From the NCBI GenBank assembly GCA_900544105.1, contig UQUC01000055.1:1-14936 (forward strand): a DNA stretch of 14,936 nucleotides, written 5' to 3'. The number at the start of each line of letters is the position of its first letter. The stretch's first letter is position 1. The notes beneath the pieces were generated by a model. It saw only the letters and a program-made list of their open reading frames with translations. It ran no database searches and was not told the origin of the DNA. This DNA comes from an uncultured Oscillibacter sp. (GTDB lineage Bacteria > Bacillota > Clostridia > Oscillospirales > Oscillospiraceae). The translations under genes and the position numbers were made by a program. Positions 1 through 7,013 of this stretch are shown in pieces.

Positions 1-2174
1 AAAAAGCAGAAAAACCGGCACCAGCAGAAAAGTCGGTGGGACAGCAGGTGACAGGGTCGGCGAAAGCGCAGGAGAATGTGAGCGCGGATGCAGATCATGC
101 AGAGGCAGACACACAGGCACAGACAAAACGTCCGGCACAGAAGAAGGGTCGTGGTGGAGCGCACAGAGACGGAAACCGTCCTCAGCGTCAGGATGCAAAG
201 AAGCGGGATGAGAAGAATCCGGATGAGCACAAGCAAAAAAACAAAGCTCAGGGAGAAAACCAGAACCAGAATCAAAATCAGAATCGCCCGAAGAAAAACG
301 GAAAGGCAAAACAGCAGCCGCAACACGATGGAGTGAAGCAGGATGCTGGAAAGACGGCAGGCAAACAGGGTGCAAAGCAGGAGAGATCGGAGAAGCAGAA
401 TAATGCGCCTAAGACGAAGGGACCGAAGCGCGCAGAGCGTCAGCAGGCAAAACTTCCGGTAGTGACATCTTCGGAGGAAGTTGGCTTTGTTCCGGGAACC
501 GGTGAGGGACAGGCAAAGGTTCGCATCATCCCGCTCGGTGGTCTTGAGCAGATCGGTATGAACATCACGGCATTTGAGTATGAGGATACGATCGTCGTTG
601 TCGATTGTGGTCTTGCGTTCCCGACCGATGACATGCTCGGTATCGACCTCGTCATTCCGGATGTCACCTATCTTGCAAAAAATCAGAAGAAGCTCCGCGG
701 CTTCTTCATCACCCACGGCCACGAGGACCACATCGGCGCCATCCCCTATGTGCTCAAGCAGATCAACATGCCCATCTACTGCACCCGTTTCACCGCCGGT
801 CTCATCAAGCTGAAGCTGGAGGAGCACCAGCTGGTGAAATCCACCAAGCTCATCACCGTGGAGCCTGGCAAGAGCGTTCGGGCAGGCAAGTTCACCGTGG
901 AGTTCATCCATGTGAACCATTCCATCGCCGACTCCGTGGCTTTCGCCATCCACACCAAGATGGGCACCATCGTCCATACCGGTGACTTCAAGATCGACTC
1001 CACCCCCATCGACGGGGAGGTCATCGACCTGGCCCGCTTGGGCGAGCTGGGCAAGGAGGGCGTTCTGTGCCTGTGCGCCGACTCCACCAACGTGGAGCGC
1101 CCCGGCTTCACCCCCTCCGAAAAGGTGGTGGGCGCCACCTTCATGCGCCAGTTCCAGAATTGCGATGAGCGGATCATCGTCACCACCTTCGCCTCCAACG
1201 TCCACCGTGTCCAGCAGGTGCTGGACGCCGCCGCTCAGTGCGGCCGGAAGGTGGCCGTCACCGGCCGCAGCATGGAGAACATGATGAAGGTCTCCACGGA
1301 GCTGGGCTATATGAAGGTCCCCAAAAACACACTGGTGGACATCAATAAGCTCAAGGGCCTGCCCAAAAACAAGCAGGTCATCGTCACCACCGGCTCCCAG
1401 GGCGAGGAGATGAGCGCCCTGTACCGCATGGCTTTCTCCACCCACAAGCAGGTGGAGATCGGCGCCGGTGACAAGGTGATCCTCTCCGCCTCCGCCGTTC
1501 CCGGCAACGAGGTCACGGTGGGCCGTGTCATCAACGAGCTGTTCCGCAAGGGTGCTACCGTGGTCTATGACCGAGCGGATATGCTTCACGTCTCCGGCCA
1601 CGCCTGCCAGGAGGAGCTGAAGATCATCCACGCCCTGACGAAGCCCCGTTTCTTCGTCCCGCTCCACGGTGAGCAGCGGATGCTGCAAATCCACTGCCAG
1701 CTGGCTCAGCAGATGGGCATGGACCGCAATCACATCGCCATCGCCGATAACGGCGGCGTCATTGAGATCACCGGCAAGTCCATGAAGCTGTCCGCCAACT
1801 CCGTCCCCGCCGGCGAGGTGTATGTGGACGGCTCCGGTGTGGGCGACGTGGGCGCCGTGGTCATGCGGGACCGCAAGCGTCTGGCAGAGGACGGCATGGT
1901 GGTGGTGGTCCTTCCCATCGCCACCCAGGACGGCGCGCTGCTGTCCCCGCCTGAGATCATCACCCGCGGCTTCATTTATGTGAAGGAATCCGGCGATCTG
2001 ATGAAGGAGCTGCAAAACGTTGCCATGAACGCCGCTGACAGCGTCACCGGTAGCCGCAAGCGCGGCCGGGATGACGGGGAGCTCCGTAGCGCGGTCAAGT
2101 CCGCCGTCAGCAGCTACCTGTTCAAAAACACCAAGCGCAGCCCCATGGTCATTCCCGTTGTGACCCGGCTGTAA
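1..2174 (+). CDS. rnj: Ribonuclease J, 5' end outside window, long low-complexity N-terminal extension
   Basis: Metallo-beta-lactamase/beta-CASP ribonuclease combining 5'-3' exonuclease and endonuclease activity in RNA decay and processing, in the cytoplasm. The frame is open to the left edge; a GTG at 36 is the first possible start seen, but no clear ribosome site precedes it, so the true start is probably upstream. Numbering from that GTG, residues 1 to about 155 are rich in Lys, Gln, Asn and Ala with no fold apparent. The catalytic core begins near residue 160 (VRIIPLGGLEQIGMN), followed by the zinc motif HGHEDH (H227), then HVNHS and HTGDFKID, and the beta-CASP motif VSGHA with a later PLHGE. 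Family members are usually about 550-560 residues, so the extension is extra. Codon usage changes sharply around 690-740: no GCC or CCC before, mostly those after. Family identity is secure; the mosaic reading is inference. Confidence 0.95.
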   Translation, partial: KAEKPAPAEKSVGQQVTGSAKAQENVSADADHAEADTQAQTKRPAQKKGRGGAHRDGNRPQRQDAKKRDEKNPDEHKQKNKAQGENQNQNQNQNRPKKNGKAKQQPQHDGVKQDAGKTAGKQGAKQERSEKQNNAPKTKGPKRAERQQAKLPVVTSSEEVGFVPGTGEGQAKVRIIPLGGLEQIGMNITAFEYEDTIVVVDCGLAFPTDDMLGIDLVIPDVTYLAKNQKKLRGFFITHGHEDHIGAIPYVLKQINMPIYCTRFTAGLIKLKLEEHQLVKSTKLITVEPGKSVRAGKFTVEFIHVNHSIADSVAFAIHTKMGTIVHTGDFKIDSTPIDGEVIDLARLGELGKEGVLCLCADSTNVERPGFTPSEKVVGATFMRQFQNCDERIIVTTFASNVHRVQQVLDAAAQCGRKVAVTGRSMENMMKVSTELGYMKVPKNTLVDINKLKGLPKNKQVIVTTGSQGEEMSALYRMAFSTHKQVEIGAGDKVILSASAVPGNEVTVGRVINELFRKGATVVYDRADMLHVSGHACQEELKIIHALTKPRFFVPLHGEQRMLQIHCQLAQQMGMDRNHIAIADNGGVIEITGKSMKLSANSVPAGEVYVDGSGVGDVGAVVMRDRKRLAEDGMVVVVLPIATQDGALLSPPEIITRGFIYVKESGDLMKELQNVAMNAADSVTGSRKRGRDDGELRSAVKSAVSSYLFKNTKRSPMVIPVVTRL
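261..284 (+). repeat. Hexamer tandem repeat coding Gln-Asn in RNase J extension
   Basis: Four consecutive hexamers of the form CARAAY encode alternating Gln-Asn in the disordered N-terminal extension of RNase J. Three of the four are CAGAAC or CAGAAT and one is CAAAAT. The run could vary in length by slippage without shifting the frame. Confidence 0.8.
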
Positions 2175-2184
2175 ACACAAGCAT

Positions 2185-2223
2185 AAAAATGCCTCCGTCT
2201 GCTATGCAGACGGAGGCATTTTT
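2185..2223. terminator. Bidirectional intrinsic terminator between rnj and the NifU-like gene
   Basis: A perfect 18-bp stem with a TAT loop (2203-2205): left arm 2185-2202 begins with AAAAAT and right arm 2206-2223 ends with ATTTTT. A T-run therefore follows the stem on both strands. It lies 10 bases after the RNase J stop and 14 bases beyond the NifU-like stop, so it suits both convergent genes. Confidence 0.92.
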
Positions 2224-2237
2224 CATTCACTTACTAC

Positions 2238-2528
2238 TTACAGATGATGCTCCCGCAGCAGCTTTTTCGCCTGCTCCCACAGCTCATCGCTGACGGTCTG
2301 GACCACCACAGCCTTTTCCACCAGATCCGGCAGGGCCGCCTTCAGCTCCGCCTCCACGATGGTCTCATTGGTCAGGTCCGCCGAGGGGCATCCCGCGCAC
2401 TGGCCCAGCAGCTTTACATACACAGTTTTCCCCTCCACATGGTCGATGGAAATGTCACCGCCATGGGAACGGAGAGCAGGCCGCACCTTTTCCTCCATCG
2501 CCGCTTCGATCCGCTCCAAATCGCTCAT
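2238..2528 (-). CDS. NifU C-terminal-domain Fe-S scaffold/carrier protein (Nfu type)
   Basis: A 96-residue protein consisting of a single NifU C-terminal domain, which in this family holds or transfers an iron-sulfur cluster to client enzymes in the cytoplasm. The sequence shows the N-terminal helix, the HGGD motif at residues 22-25, and the cluster-binding CxxC pair C44/C47 in the context GQCAGCPSA. The length matches stand-alone Nfu proteins. The start at 2528 is chosen because GGAGG lies 5 bases upstream; the frame extends to 2624, but that extension crosses the promoter and has no ribosome site. The gene is monocistronic, diverging from the GntR operon and converging on RNase J. No isc or suf genes are visible nearby, so its clients cannot be told from context. 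Confidence 0.93.
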   Translation of the reverse strand: MSDLERIEAAMEEKVRPALRSHGGDISIDHVEGKTVYVKLLGQCAGCPSADLTNETIVEAELKAALPDLVEKAVVVQTVSDELWEQAKKLLREHHL

Positions 2529-2559
2529 ATTCGTTCCTCCCGCGTACTTCTTTTCGCTC

Positions 2560-2588
2560 AGTATACCACGCTTCCCCGGAAGCGTCCA
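2560..2588 (-). promoter_or_regulatory. Probable sigma-A promoter of the NifU-like gene
   Basis: Read on the minus strand: TGGACG (2588-2583, 4 of 6 to TTGACA), a 17-base spacer, then TATACT (2565-2560) preceded by TG one base away, an extended -10. The NifU-like ATG is about 30 bases downstream. The spacer contains an imperfect palindrome (2569-2584, 7-bp arms CGCTTCC/GGAAGCG around CC) that could be an operator; that part is speculation. Confidence 0.65.
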
Positions 2589-2610
2589 CGGAAAATTTTG
2601 AAAATCCCTC

Positions 2611-2638
2611 TTGACATCTCGCACGAGCTGTATATACT
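2611..2638 (+). promoter_or_regulatory. Sigma-A promoter of the GntR-ABC operon
   Basis: A perfect -35 TTGACA (2611-2616), a 16-base spacer, and -10 TATACT (2633-2638). The GntR start codon follows 30 bases after the -10, giving a short leader that holds only the ribosome site GGAGGA (2658-2663). Confidence 0.8.
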
Positions 2639-2650
2639 GTGTATGTACAG
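2628..2650. promoter_or_regulatory. Candidate operator for the YtrA-type repressor
   Basis: An inverted repeat with 9-base arms, 8 of 9 matching: CTGTATATA (2628-2636), spacer CTGTG, TATGTACAG (2642-2650). It covers the -10 box and the likely transcription start, so a bound dimer would block RNA polymerase. GntR proteins of the YtrA subgroup typically bind such TGTA/TACA palindromes in their own promoters; binding here is inferred. Confidence 0.65.
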
Positions 2651-2668
2651 TACGAACGGAGGACTTTC

Positions 2669-3046
2669 ATGGAACTCATTATCCGAAACAACAGCGGCCA
2701 GCCTATCTACGATCAGATCAGCGGGCAGATCAAAACTCAGATCCTCTCCGGCGCTCTGTCACCGGGGGACGCGCTGCCCTCCATCCGCGGGCTGGCCAAG
2801 GACCTGAAAATATCCGTCATCACCACCAAGCGGGCCTATGACGAACTGGAGGCCCAAGGGCTGATCAACACCGTGGCCGGCAAGGGCTGCTTTGTGGCGG
2901 AGCCGGATCTGGCTCTGTTCCGGGAGCAATCGCTCCACCAGCTCGAGGACCATCTGGCCGCCGCCGCAGAGCTGGCGCGGACCTGCGGCCTTTCAGAGTC
3001 GGAATTGGCGGAGCTGCTGCGCCGCAAGTGGGAGGGATCTCTATGA
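2669..3046 (+). CDS. GntR-family transcriptional regulator, YtrA subgroup
   Basis: A 125-residue DNA-binding protein. Residues about 10-75 form the GntR winged helix-turn-helix (PIYDQISGQIKTQILSG, LPSIRGLAKDL, TTKRAYDELEAQG, the wing GKGCFV). The remaining ~50 residues are a short helical tail rather than a full effector-binding domain, which is the YtrA pattern. The start at 2669 is preferred over the in-frame ATG at 2639 because GGAGGA lies 5 bases before it and 2639 sits inside the promoter/operator. Its stop overlaps the next start (ATGA), so it is translationally coupled to the ABC ATPase. YtrA regulators usually repress their own ABC operon and respond to cell-envelope stress; the inducer here is unknown. 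Confidence 0.93.
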   Translation: MELIIRNNSGQPIYDQISGQIKTQILSGALSPGDALPSIRGLAKDLKISVITTKRAYDELEAQGLINTVAGKGCFVAEPDLALFREQSLHQLEDHLAAAAELARTCGLSESELAELLRRKWEGSL

Positions 3047-3897
3047 CAAATGCTATCGAATTGAACCATATCAGCAAATCCTTCGGAGAATTTTCTCTGA
3101 AGGACGTAACTCTCGCCGTTCCCGCCGGGACCATCTGCGGTCTGGTGGGCGAAAACGGCGCTGGCAAATCCACCCTCATCCGCATCCTCATGGGCGCGCT
3201 GCGGCCGGACAGCGGCACCGCCGCCGCGCTGGGCGTGGACGTCTCCGCCCCGGATTTTCTGGACGCCAAGGGGGACATCGGCGTGGTGCTGGACGAGGGG
3301 TGCTTCCCTGAGACCCTCACCGCCCCGCAGGTGGGCCGCGTGATGGCCGCCACCTACCGCCGCTGGGAGCAGGATACCTTCGACGCCTATTGCCAGCGCT
3401 TCAGCCTGCCGGAGAAAACCGCCTTCAAGGACTATTCCCGGGGCATGAAAATGAAGCTCACCATCGCCGTCGCCCTCAGCCATCAGGCACGACTCCTGGT
3501 GTTGGACGAGGCCACCGCCGGACTGGACCCCATCGTCCGGGACGAGATCTTGGAGCTTTTCAATGAGTTTACCCGGGACGAGACCCACTCCGTCCTGATC
3601 TCCTCCCATATTCTCAGCGATTTGGAAAAGCTCTGCGACTACATCGCCTTTCTCCATCAGGGGCGGCTGCTGTTCTGCGAAGAAAAGGACGCCCTTCTGG
3701 AGCAATACGGCATCTTCAATGACACGGCGGAGCAGGCGGAGGCCCTCATGCCGGAAGCCATCGTGTCCATGGAAACCACGCCCTACGGCGGCGTCCGGGC
3801 GCTGGTGCGGCGGGAGCTGGCCCCGGTGGGCTTCCAACTGGAAAAGCCCACCATTGAGGACATCATCCTCGCTCTGGTGAAAGGAGAAAAGCAATGA
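3043..3897 (+). CDS. ABC transporter ATP-binding protein, partner of ABC-2 permease
   Basis: A 284-residue cytoplasmic ATPase expected to power the permease encoded next. Visible motifs are Walker A GENGAGKST (36-44), signature YSRGMKMKL (131-139), Walker B LLVLDEATAGLDP (catalytic D155/E156) and H-loop H189 in SSHILSD. The signature SRGM instead of LSGGQ is usual in the YtrB/EcsA/CcmA-like class serving ABC-2 permeases. The C-terminal ~80 residues are the extension typical of this class. The start at 3043 overlaps the GntR stop and has GGGAGG upstream (3030-3035). The substrate cannot be read from sequence; regulator and permease types suggest an envelope-stress or antimicrobial-peptide exporter. 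Confidence 0.95.
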   Translation: MTNAIELNHISKSFGEFSLKDVTLAVPAGTICGLVGENGAGKSTLIRILMGALRPDSGTAAALGVDVSAPDFLDAKGDIGVVLDEGCFPETLTAPQVGRVMAATYRRWEQDTFDAYCQRFSLPEKTAFKDYSRGMKMKLTIAVALSHQARLLVLDEATAGLDPIVRDEILELFNEFTRDETHSVLISSHILSDLEKLCDYIAFLHQGRLLFCEEKDALLEQYGIFNDTAEQAEALMPEAIVSMETTPYGGVRALVRRELAPVGFQLEKPTIEDIILALVKGEKQ

Positions 3898-4499
3898 AAG
3901 CCCTGCTCTTAAAGGATTGGTATGTGCTGCGAAAGCAGCTTTGGGTCTGGTTCGTCCTGCTTTTCATCTGGAGCATCGTCCCCACACTTTATCTCAACCT
4001 CATGGCGGTGGTCTACGGTGCCATGATCCCCTATTCCGTCATGGCCTATGACCAGCGGAGCCGCTGGGACAGCTTTGCCCGGATGCTCCCCTATTCGGAT
4101 CGGACTGTGGTGCTCAGCCGGTATACCTTGGGCTGGATCAGCATTGCCGTTGGCGGCGTGGTCATGCTTATGCTCCAGAGTGTCCTCTCTCTGTTTTTTC
4201 CGCGGTTCGACTGTCCGCTGTGGCTTCCGCTGACCGCCCTGTGCGTGGGACTGGTTCTGCTGGACATCAACATTCCCCTGATGCTTCGTTTCGGCACGGA
4301 AAAGGCCCGGTGGATCACCTTTTTGATGACCTTCCTTATCTGCGCCTCCATAGGCGCGCTCAGTGGATTGGCCAGCGATCCCCAACCTGCCGGGGCCGGA
4401 CTTCTTTCCTTGGCACTGCCGGGGCTGCTGGCGCTGACCGTCATCGCCACCGCCGTCTCCATCCTCCTGTCCCTGAAATTCTACCGGGAAAACCGCTGA
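3894..4499 (+). CDS. ABC-2 type permease, six-helix membrane subunit
   Basis: A 201-residue integral membrane protein without a signal peptide. Hydrophobic segments lie near residues 16-36, 37-52, 80-103, 111-131, 140-160 and 170-193. The segment YDQRSRWDSFARMLPYS followed by VVLSRYTLGWI matches the cytoplasmic loop seen in small ABC-2 permeases of Clostridia (PF13346-like, from memory). The start ATG overlaps the ATPase stop (ATGA) and has AAGGAG 7 bases upstream. It is presumably a dimer working with the ATPase. No second permease follows, so the operon is regulator-ATPase-permease only, shorter than the ytr operon of Bacillus. Transport direction and substrate are unknown. Confidence 0.88.
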   Translation: MKALLLKDWYVLRKQLWVWFVLLFIWSIVPTLYLNLMAVVYGAMIPYSVMAYDQRSRWDSFARMLPYSDRTVVLSRYTLGWISIAVGGVVMLMLQSVLSLFFPRFDCPLWLPLTALCVGLVLLDINIPLMLRFGTEKARWITFLMTFLICASIGALSGLASDPQPAGAGLLSLALPGLLALTVIATAVSILLSLKFYRENR

Positions 4500-4507
4500 A
4501 AACACGC

Positions 4508-4537
4508 AAAAAAGCCGTCCGGCTCCGCCGGACGGCT
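4508..4537 (-). terminator. Intrinsic terminator, minus strand, after recD2
   Basis: An 11-bp perfect stem AGCCGTCCGGC/GCCGGACGGCT with loop TCC (4513-4537). The plus strand has six A (4508-4513) on its left side, so a T-run follows the stem only on the minus strand. On the plus strand the stem is followed by CAGCG, so it is a weak terminator for the ABC operon. Confidence 0.75.
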
Positions 4538-4563
4538 CAGCGCGTCGAAAAATTTCGCCCCGC
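4538..4563. repeat. Intergenic repeat element, copy A
   Basis: Twenty-six bases abutting the terminator stem: CAGCGCGTCGAAAAA followed by TTTCGCCCCGC. The same element recurs at 12088-12117, also abutting a stem, with 25 of 26 bases identical and four bases inserted. It contains a small inverted repeat CGAAA/TTTCG. Confidence 0.75.
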
Positions 4564-4570
4564 TGAGCAA

Positions 4571-4600
4571 GTTTTCAGAACTCCAAAAAGTTCTGAAAAC
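4571..4600. repeat. Inverted repeat, 12-bp arms
   Basis: A perfect inverted repeat GTTTTCAGAACT / AGTTCTGAAAAC around the loop CCAAAA. It is AT-rich, unlike the GC-rich stems on either side. No T-run follows on either strand, so it is not a standard terminator; it might be an RNA stem in the 3' region of either transcript or a protein-binding palindrome. Confidence 0.6.
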
Positions 4601-4619
4601 TATTGATTTGAATGGTACA

Positions 4620-4640
4620 GGAAACCCTTCTTGGGTTTCC
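4620..4640. repeat. Short hairpin, 8-bp arms
   Basis: GGAAACCC (4620-4627) pairs with GGGTTTCC (4633-4640) around TTCTT. It lies in the gene-free stretch between the ABC-2 permease and recD2. No function is assigned. Confidence 0.5.
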
Positions 4641-4686
4641 CGCACACACCCTTCCTTACCGTTGCGGAAGCCTGTTATTATACCGA

Positions 4687-4717
4687 GAAAGCCGTCCGGC
4701 GCTGCCGGACGGCTTTC
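4687..4717. terminator. Probable terminator hairpin at the end of recD2, duplicate of the 4513 stem
   Basis: A perfect 14-bp stem GAAAGCCGTCCGGC / GCCGGACGGCTTTC around GCT, 14 bases beyond the recD2 stop. Its inner 11 bp are identical to the stem at 4513-4537. Only three T follow the GC core on either strand, so it should terminate weakly, with the stem at 4513 acting as backup. Confidence 0.6.
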
Positions 4718-4730
4718 ACTTATTCAAGAT

Positions 4731-6947
4731 TCATTCTCCGTTTGCATCCTCGGCGTGGCACAGCCGCCATTTCAAGCCGGAGTACCGTTTCTGCTGCCGG
4801 TCGTTGGCCGCCATAGAGCGGATGGCCGCGTCGTCGCCCACGATGACCAGCAGCTCTCTGGCCCGGGTCAGCGCCGTATACAGCACCCCCCGCACCATGA
4901 GGCTGGGAGCCGAGGGCATGGCCGCCAGCACCACGCAGCGGTACTCGCTGCCTTGGGCCTTGTGGACTGTCTGGGCATAGGCCAGGTCGATCTCGCTGAG
5001 CATCTCCACACTGTAAGGCGCTTTCCGCCCGTCAAAGTCCAGCGCCAGCCACTCGCCCCCGGCGTCGATCTCCGCAATGCGGCCCACATCGCCGTTGAAC
5101 ATTCCCGTGCCCACGGTGCCGTCGTCCTTCTGCCAGACCACATCGTAGTCGTTCCGGGTCTGCATGATCCGGTCCCCTACCCGGAATACCCGCTCCCCCC
5201 ATAAGATCTCCCGCTTGCCGGGCGTTCGGGGGTTCAGCGCCTCCTGCAAGAGTCGGTTCAGGTTGATGGTGCCGCACGGCCCCTTCCGGGTGGGCGTCAG
5301 CACCTGGATCTGCTCCGCTGGGATGTGCATATTGTCCGGCAGGCGGGTCTTGCACAGTTCCAACACCGTCGCCACCGCCCGCTGTGCGTCCCGGCGGCAG
5401 AGGAAGAAGAAATCTCCCTGATTCCCCTTCAGGTCCGGGCTTTCGCCCAGATTGACCCGGTGGGCGTTGCGGATGATGGCGGACTGCTCCGCCTGCCGGA
5501 ACACCTCCCGGAGAAACACGGTCTCGATCTTTTTGCTGCGGATCAGGTCGGAAAACACATTTCCCGCCCCCACGGAGGGCAGCTGGTCCGCATCGCCCAC
5601 CAGCACCAGCCGGGTGCCGGGACGTAGCGCCCGCAGCAGCGCGGAGAACAGGGACACATCCACCATGCTCATCTCGTCCACAATGACGGCCTCAGCCTCT
5701 AACGGCTCCTTTTCCGTTTTCTGGAAGGTCACCTGATGAGCCGCCTCATTCCATGTCATCCCCAGCAGCCGGTGGACCGTCTGAGCCTCCATGCCCGTCA
5801 GCTCACTCATGCGCTTCGCCGCGCGGCCCGTGGGGGCCGCCAGCACGATGTTCAGCCCCATTTTCTGAAACAGGGCCACGATGCCCCGGACGGTGGTGGT
5901 CTTGCCGGTGCCGGGACCGCCGGTCAGCAGGATGACGCCAACCTTCGCCGCCTGCTCTACCGCCTGCCGCTGCAAGGGGGCGTAGGTAATGCCCTGTTCC
6001 TTCTCGATCTCCGCCACGGTCCTGTCCGCATACCGGCTCTCATCGGCGTCCACCTCCAGCAGCGCCAGCAGCCGGGCGCAGGCGGAGGTCTCCGCCTCCC
6101 ACAGCCGCCGCAGGTACACCGCCTCCACATTGGCGATCCGCTGGATCATCACGGCATGATGCTCCGCCAGGGCGTCCAGGGCCGCTTCCACCTGCTCGAT
6201 CCCGCAGCTCAACAGCTGGCAGGTGGCGGCAAGCAGCTTGTCCTTCGGCAAAAACACATGGCCATTATTCTCGTTATAGGTCAGCTCAAAGGTAAGGGCC
6301 GCCTCAAGGCGCTCCGTGCAGTCCTCTGCAAAACCCATGGACAATGCCATGGTGTCCGTTATGGAAAAATCCACGCCGCACACATCGTCCGACAGCAGAT
6401 AGGGATTTTTCTCCACCACCCGGATGGCCCCATCCCCATACTGCTGCCGCAGCCGGATGGCCAGCACCGGCGGCAGCTGATACCGGGAGAGAAATTCCAT
6501 CAGCCGTCGCAAGCCCATGTGCTGACGGAACAGCTCTCCGATCTCCATGGCCTTTTTCGCGGTAATGCCCCGGATCTCCTGAAGTCGCTCCGGCTCCGCC
6601 TCTAAAATATCCAGGGTCTCCAAGCCGAACCGGTCCACGATCCGCCGGGCGGTGGTTGGTCCCACGCCCTTGCAGACGCCGGAGGACAGGTAGGCGAAGA
6701 TATCCTCTTCCTCCTCCGGCAGCGTCCGCTCCAGCTCCTGCGCCTTCAACTGCTCGCCGTGCTGGGGATGGATCTCCCAGGTGCCGGTAACGGTCAGATG
6801 TTCTCCCGGCGCCACGCAGGGGATGCACCCCACCACAGTAACGACCTCCCCCTCCTCGGTGAGGAGACGGAGGACCGTATATCCGTTTTCGGCGTTCTGA
6901 AAAATAACGCTATGTACCGTACCCTCCCGGCAGATCAGTTCTTCCAT
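4731..6947 (-). CDS. recD2: RecD2-type SF1B DNA helicase
   Basis: A 738-residue 5'-3' DNA helicase of the RecD2/YrrC type, found in bacteria without RecBC and acting in DNA repair and replication-fork maintenance. An N-terminal OB-like region (1-80) is followed by tandem helix-hairpin-helix segments (about 85-145: KGVGPTTARRIV, EIRGITAKKAMEIG) that mark RecD2 rather than RecBCD-associated RecD. Then come Walker A GGPGTGKTT (K349), Walker B VIVDEMSMVD (D424), motif III VLVGDADQLPSVGAGN, motif V QTVHKAQGSEY and motif VI YTALTRARELL. All helicase motifs are intact and the length is normal. AGAGGAAG precedes the ATG. It appears to be the last gene of the minus-strand operon, 66 bases after a small membrane protein gene; that gap could hold its own promoter, but none is convincing. 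Confidence 0.96.
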   Translation of the reverse strand: MEELICREGTVHSVIFQNAENGYTVLRLLTEEGEVVTVVGCIPCVAPGEHLTVTGTWEIHPQHGEQLKAQELERTLPEEEEDIFAYLSSGVCKGVGPTTARRIVDRFGLETLDILEAEPERLQEIRGITAKKAMEIGELFRQHMGLRRLMEFLSRYQLPPVLAIRLRQQYGDGAIRVVEKNPYLLSDDVCGVDFSITDTMALSMGFAEDCTERLEAALTFELTYNENNGHVFLPKDKLLAATCQLLSCGIEQVEAALDALAEHHAVMIQRIANVEAVYLRRLWEAETSACARLLALLEVDADESRYADRTVAEIEKEQGITYAPLQRQAVEQAAKVGVILLTGGPGTGKTTTVRGIVALFQKMGLNIVLAAPTGRAAKRMSELTGMEAQTVHRLLGMTWNEAAHQVTFQKTEKEPLEAEAVIVDEMSMVDVSLFSALLRALRPGTRLVLVGDADQLPSVGAGNVFSDLIRSKKIETVFLREVFRQAEQSAIIRNAHRVNLGESPDLKGNQGDFFFLCRRDAQRAVATVLELCKTRLPDNMHIPAEQIQVLTPTRKGPCGTINLNRLLQEALNPRTPGKREILWGERVFRVGDRIMQTRNDYDVVWQKDDGTVGTGMFNGDVGRIAEIDAGGEWLALDFDGRKAPYSVEMLSEIDLAYAQTVHKAQGSEYRCVVLAAMPSAPSLMVRGVLYTALTRARELLVIVGDDAAIRSMAANDRQQKRYSGLKWRLCHAEDANGE

Positions 6948-7013
6948 GACTTCCTCTCTTTAACGTGCCGGTGCAGCGCAGTCCTTCTTACACAAGGTCC
7001 CTGACCGGCATTT

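Noticed and set aside
2836..3894. A 352-codon open frame on the minus strand
   Set aside because: It opposes the ABC ATPase, whose Walker, signature and H-loop motifs are intact; the reverse product is a compositional shadow.
3909..4505. A 198-codon open frame antisense to the ABC-2 permease
   Set aside because: It mirrors the permease almost exactly and is a Gly/His/Gln-rich shadow without domain features.
4500..4730. Possible tRNA, CRISPR or attachment site among the hairpins
   Set aside because: No cloverleaf with TTC-loop and acceptor stem, no regularly spaced direct repeats, and no integrase nearby.
5736..6605. A 289-codon open frame antisense to recD2
   Set aside because: recD2 has all helicase motifs in the other strand; the antisense product shows no domain and lacks a ribosome site.
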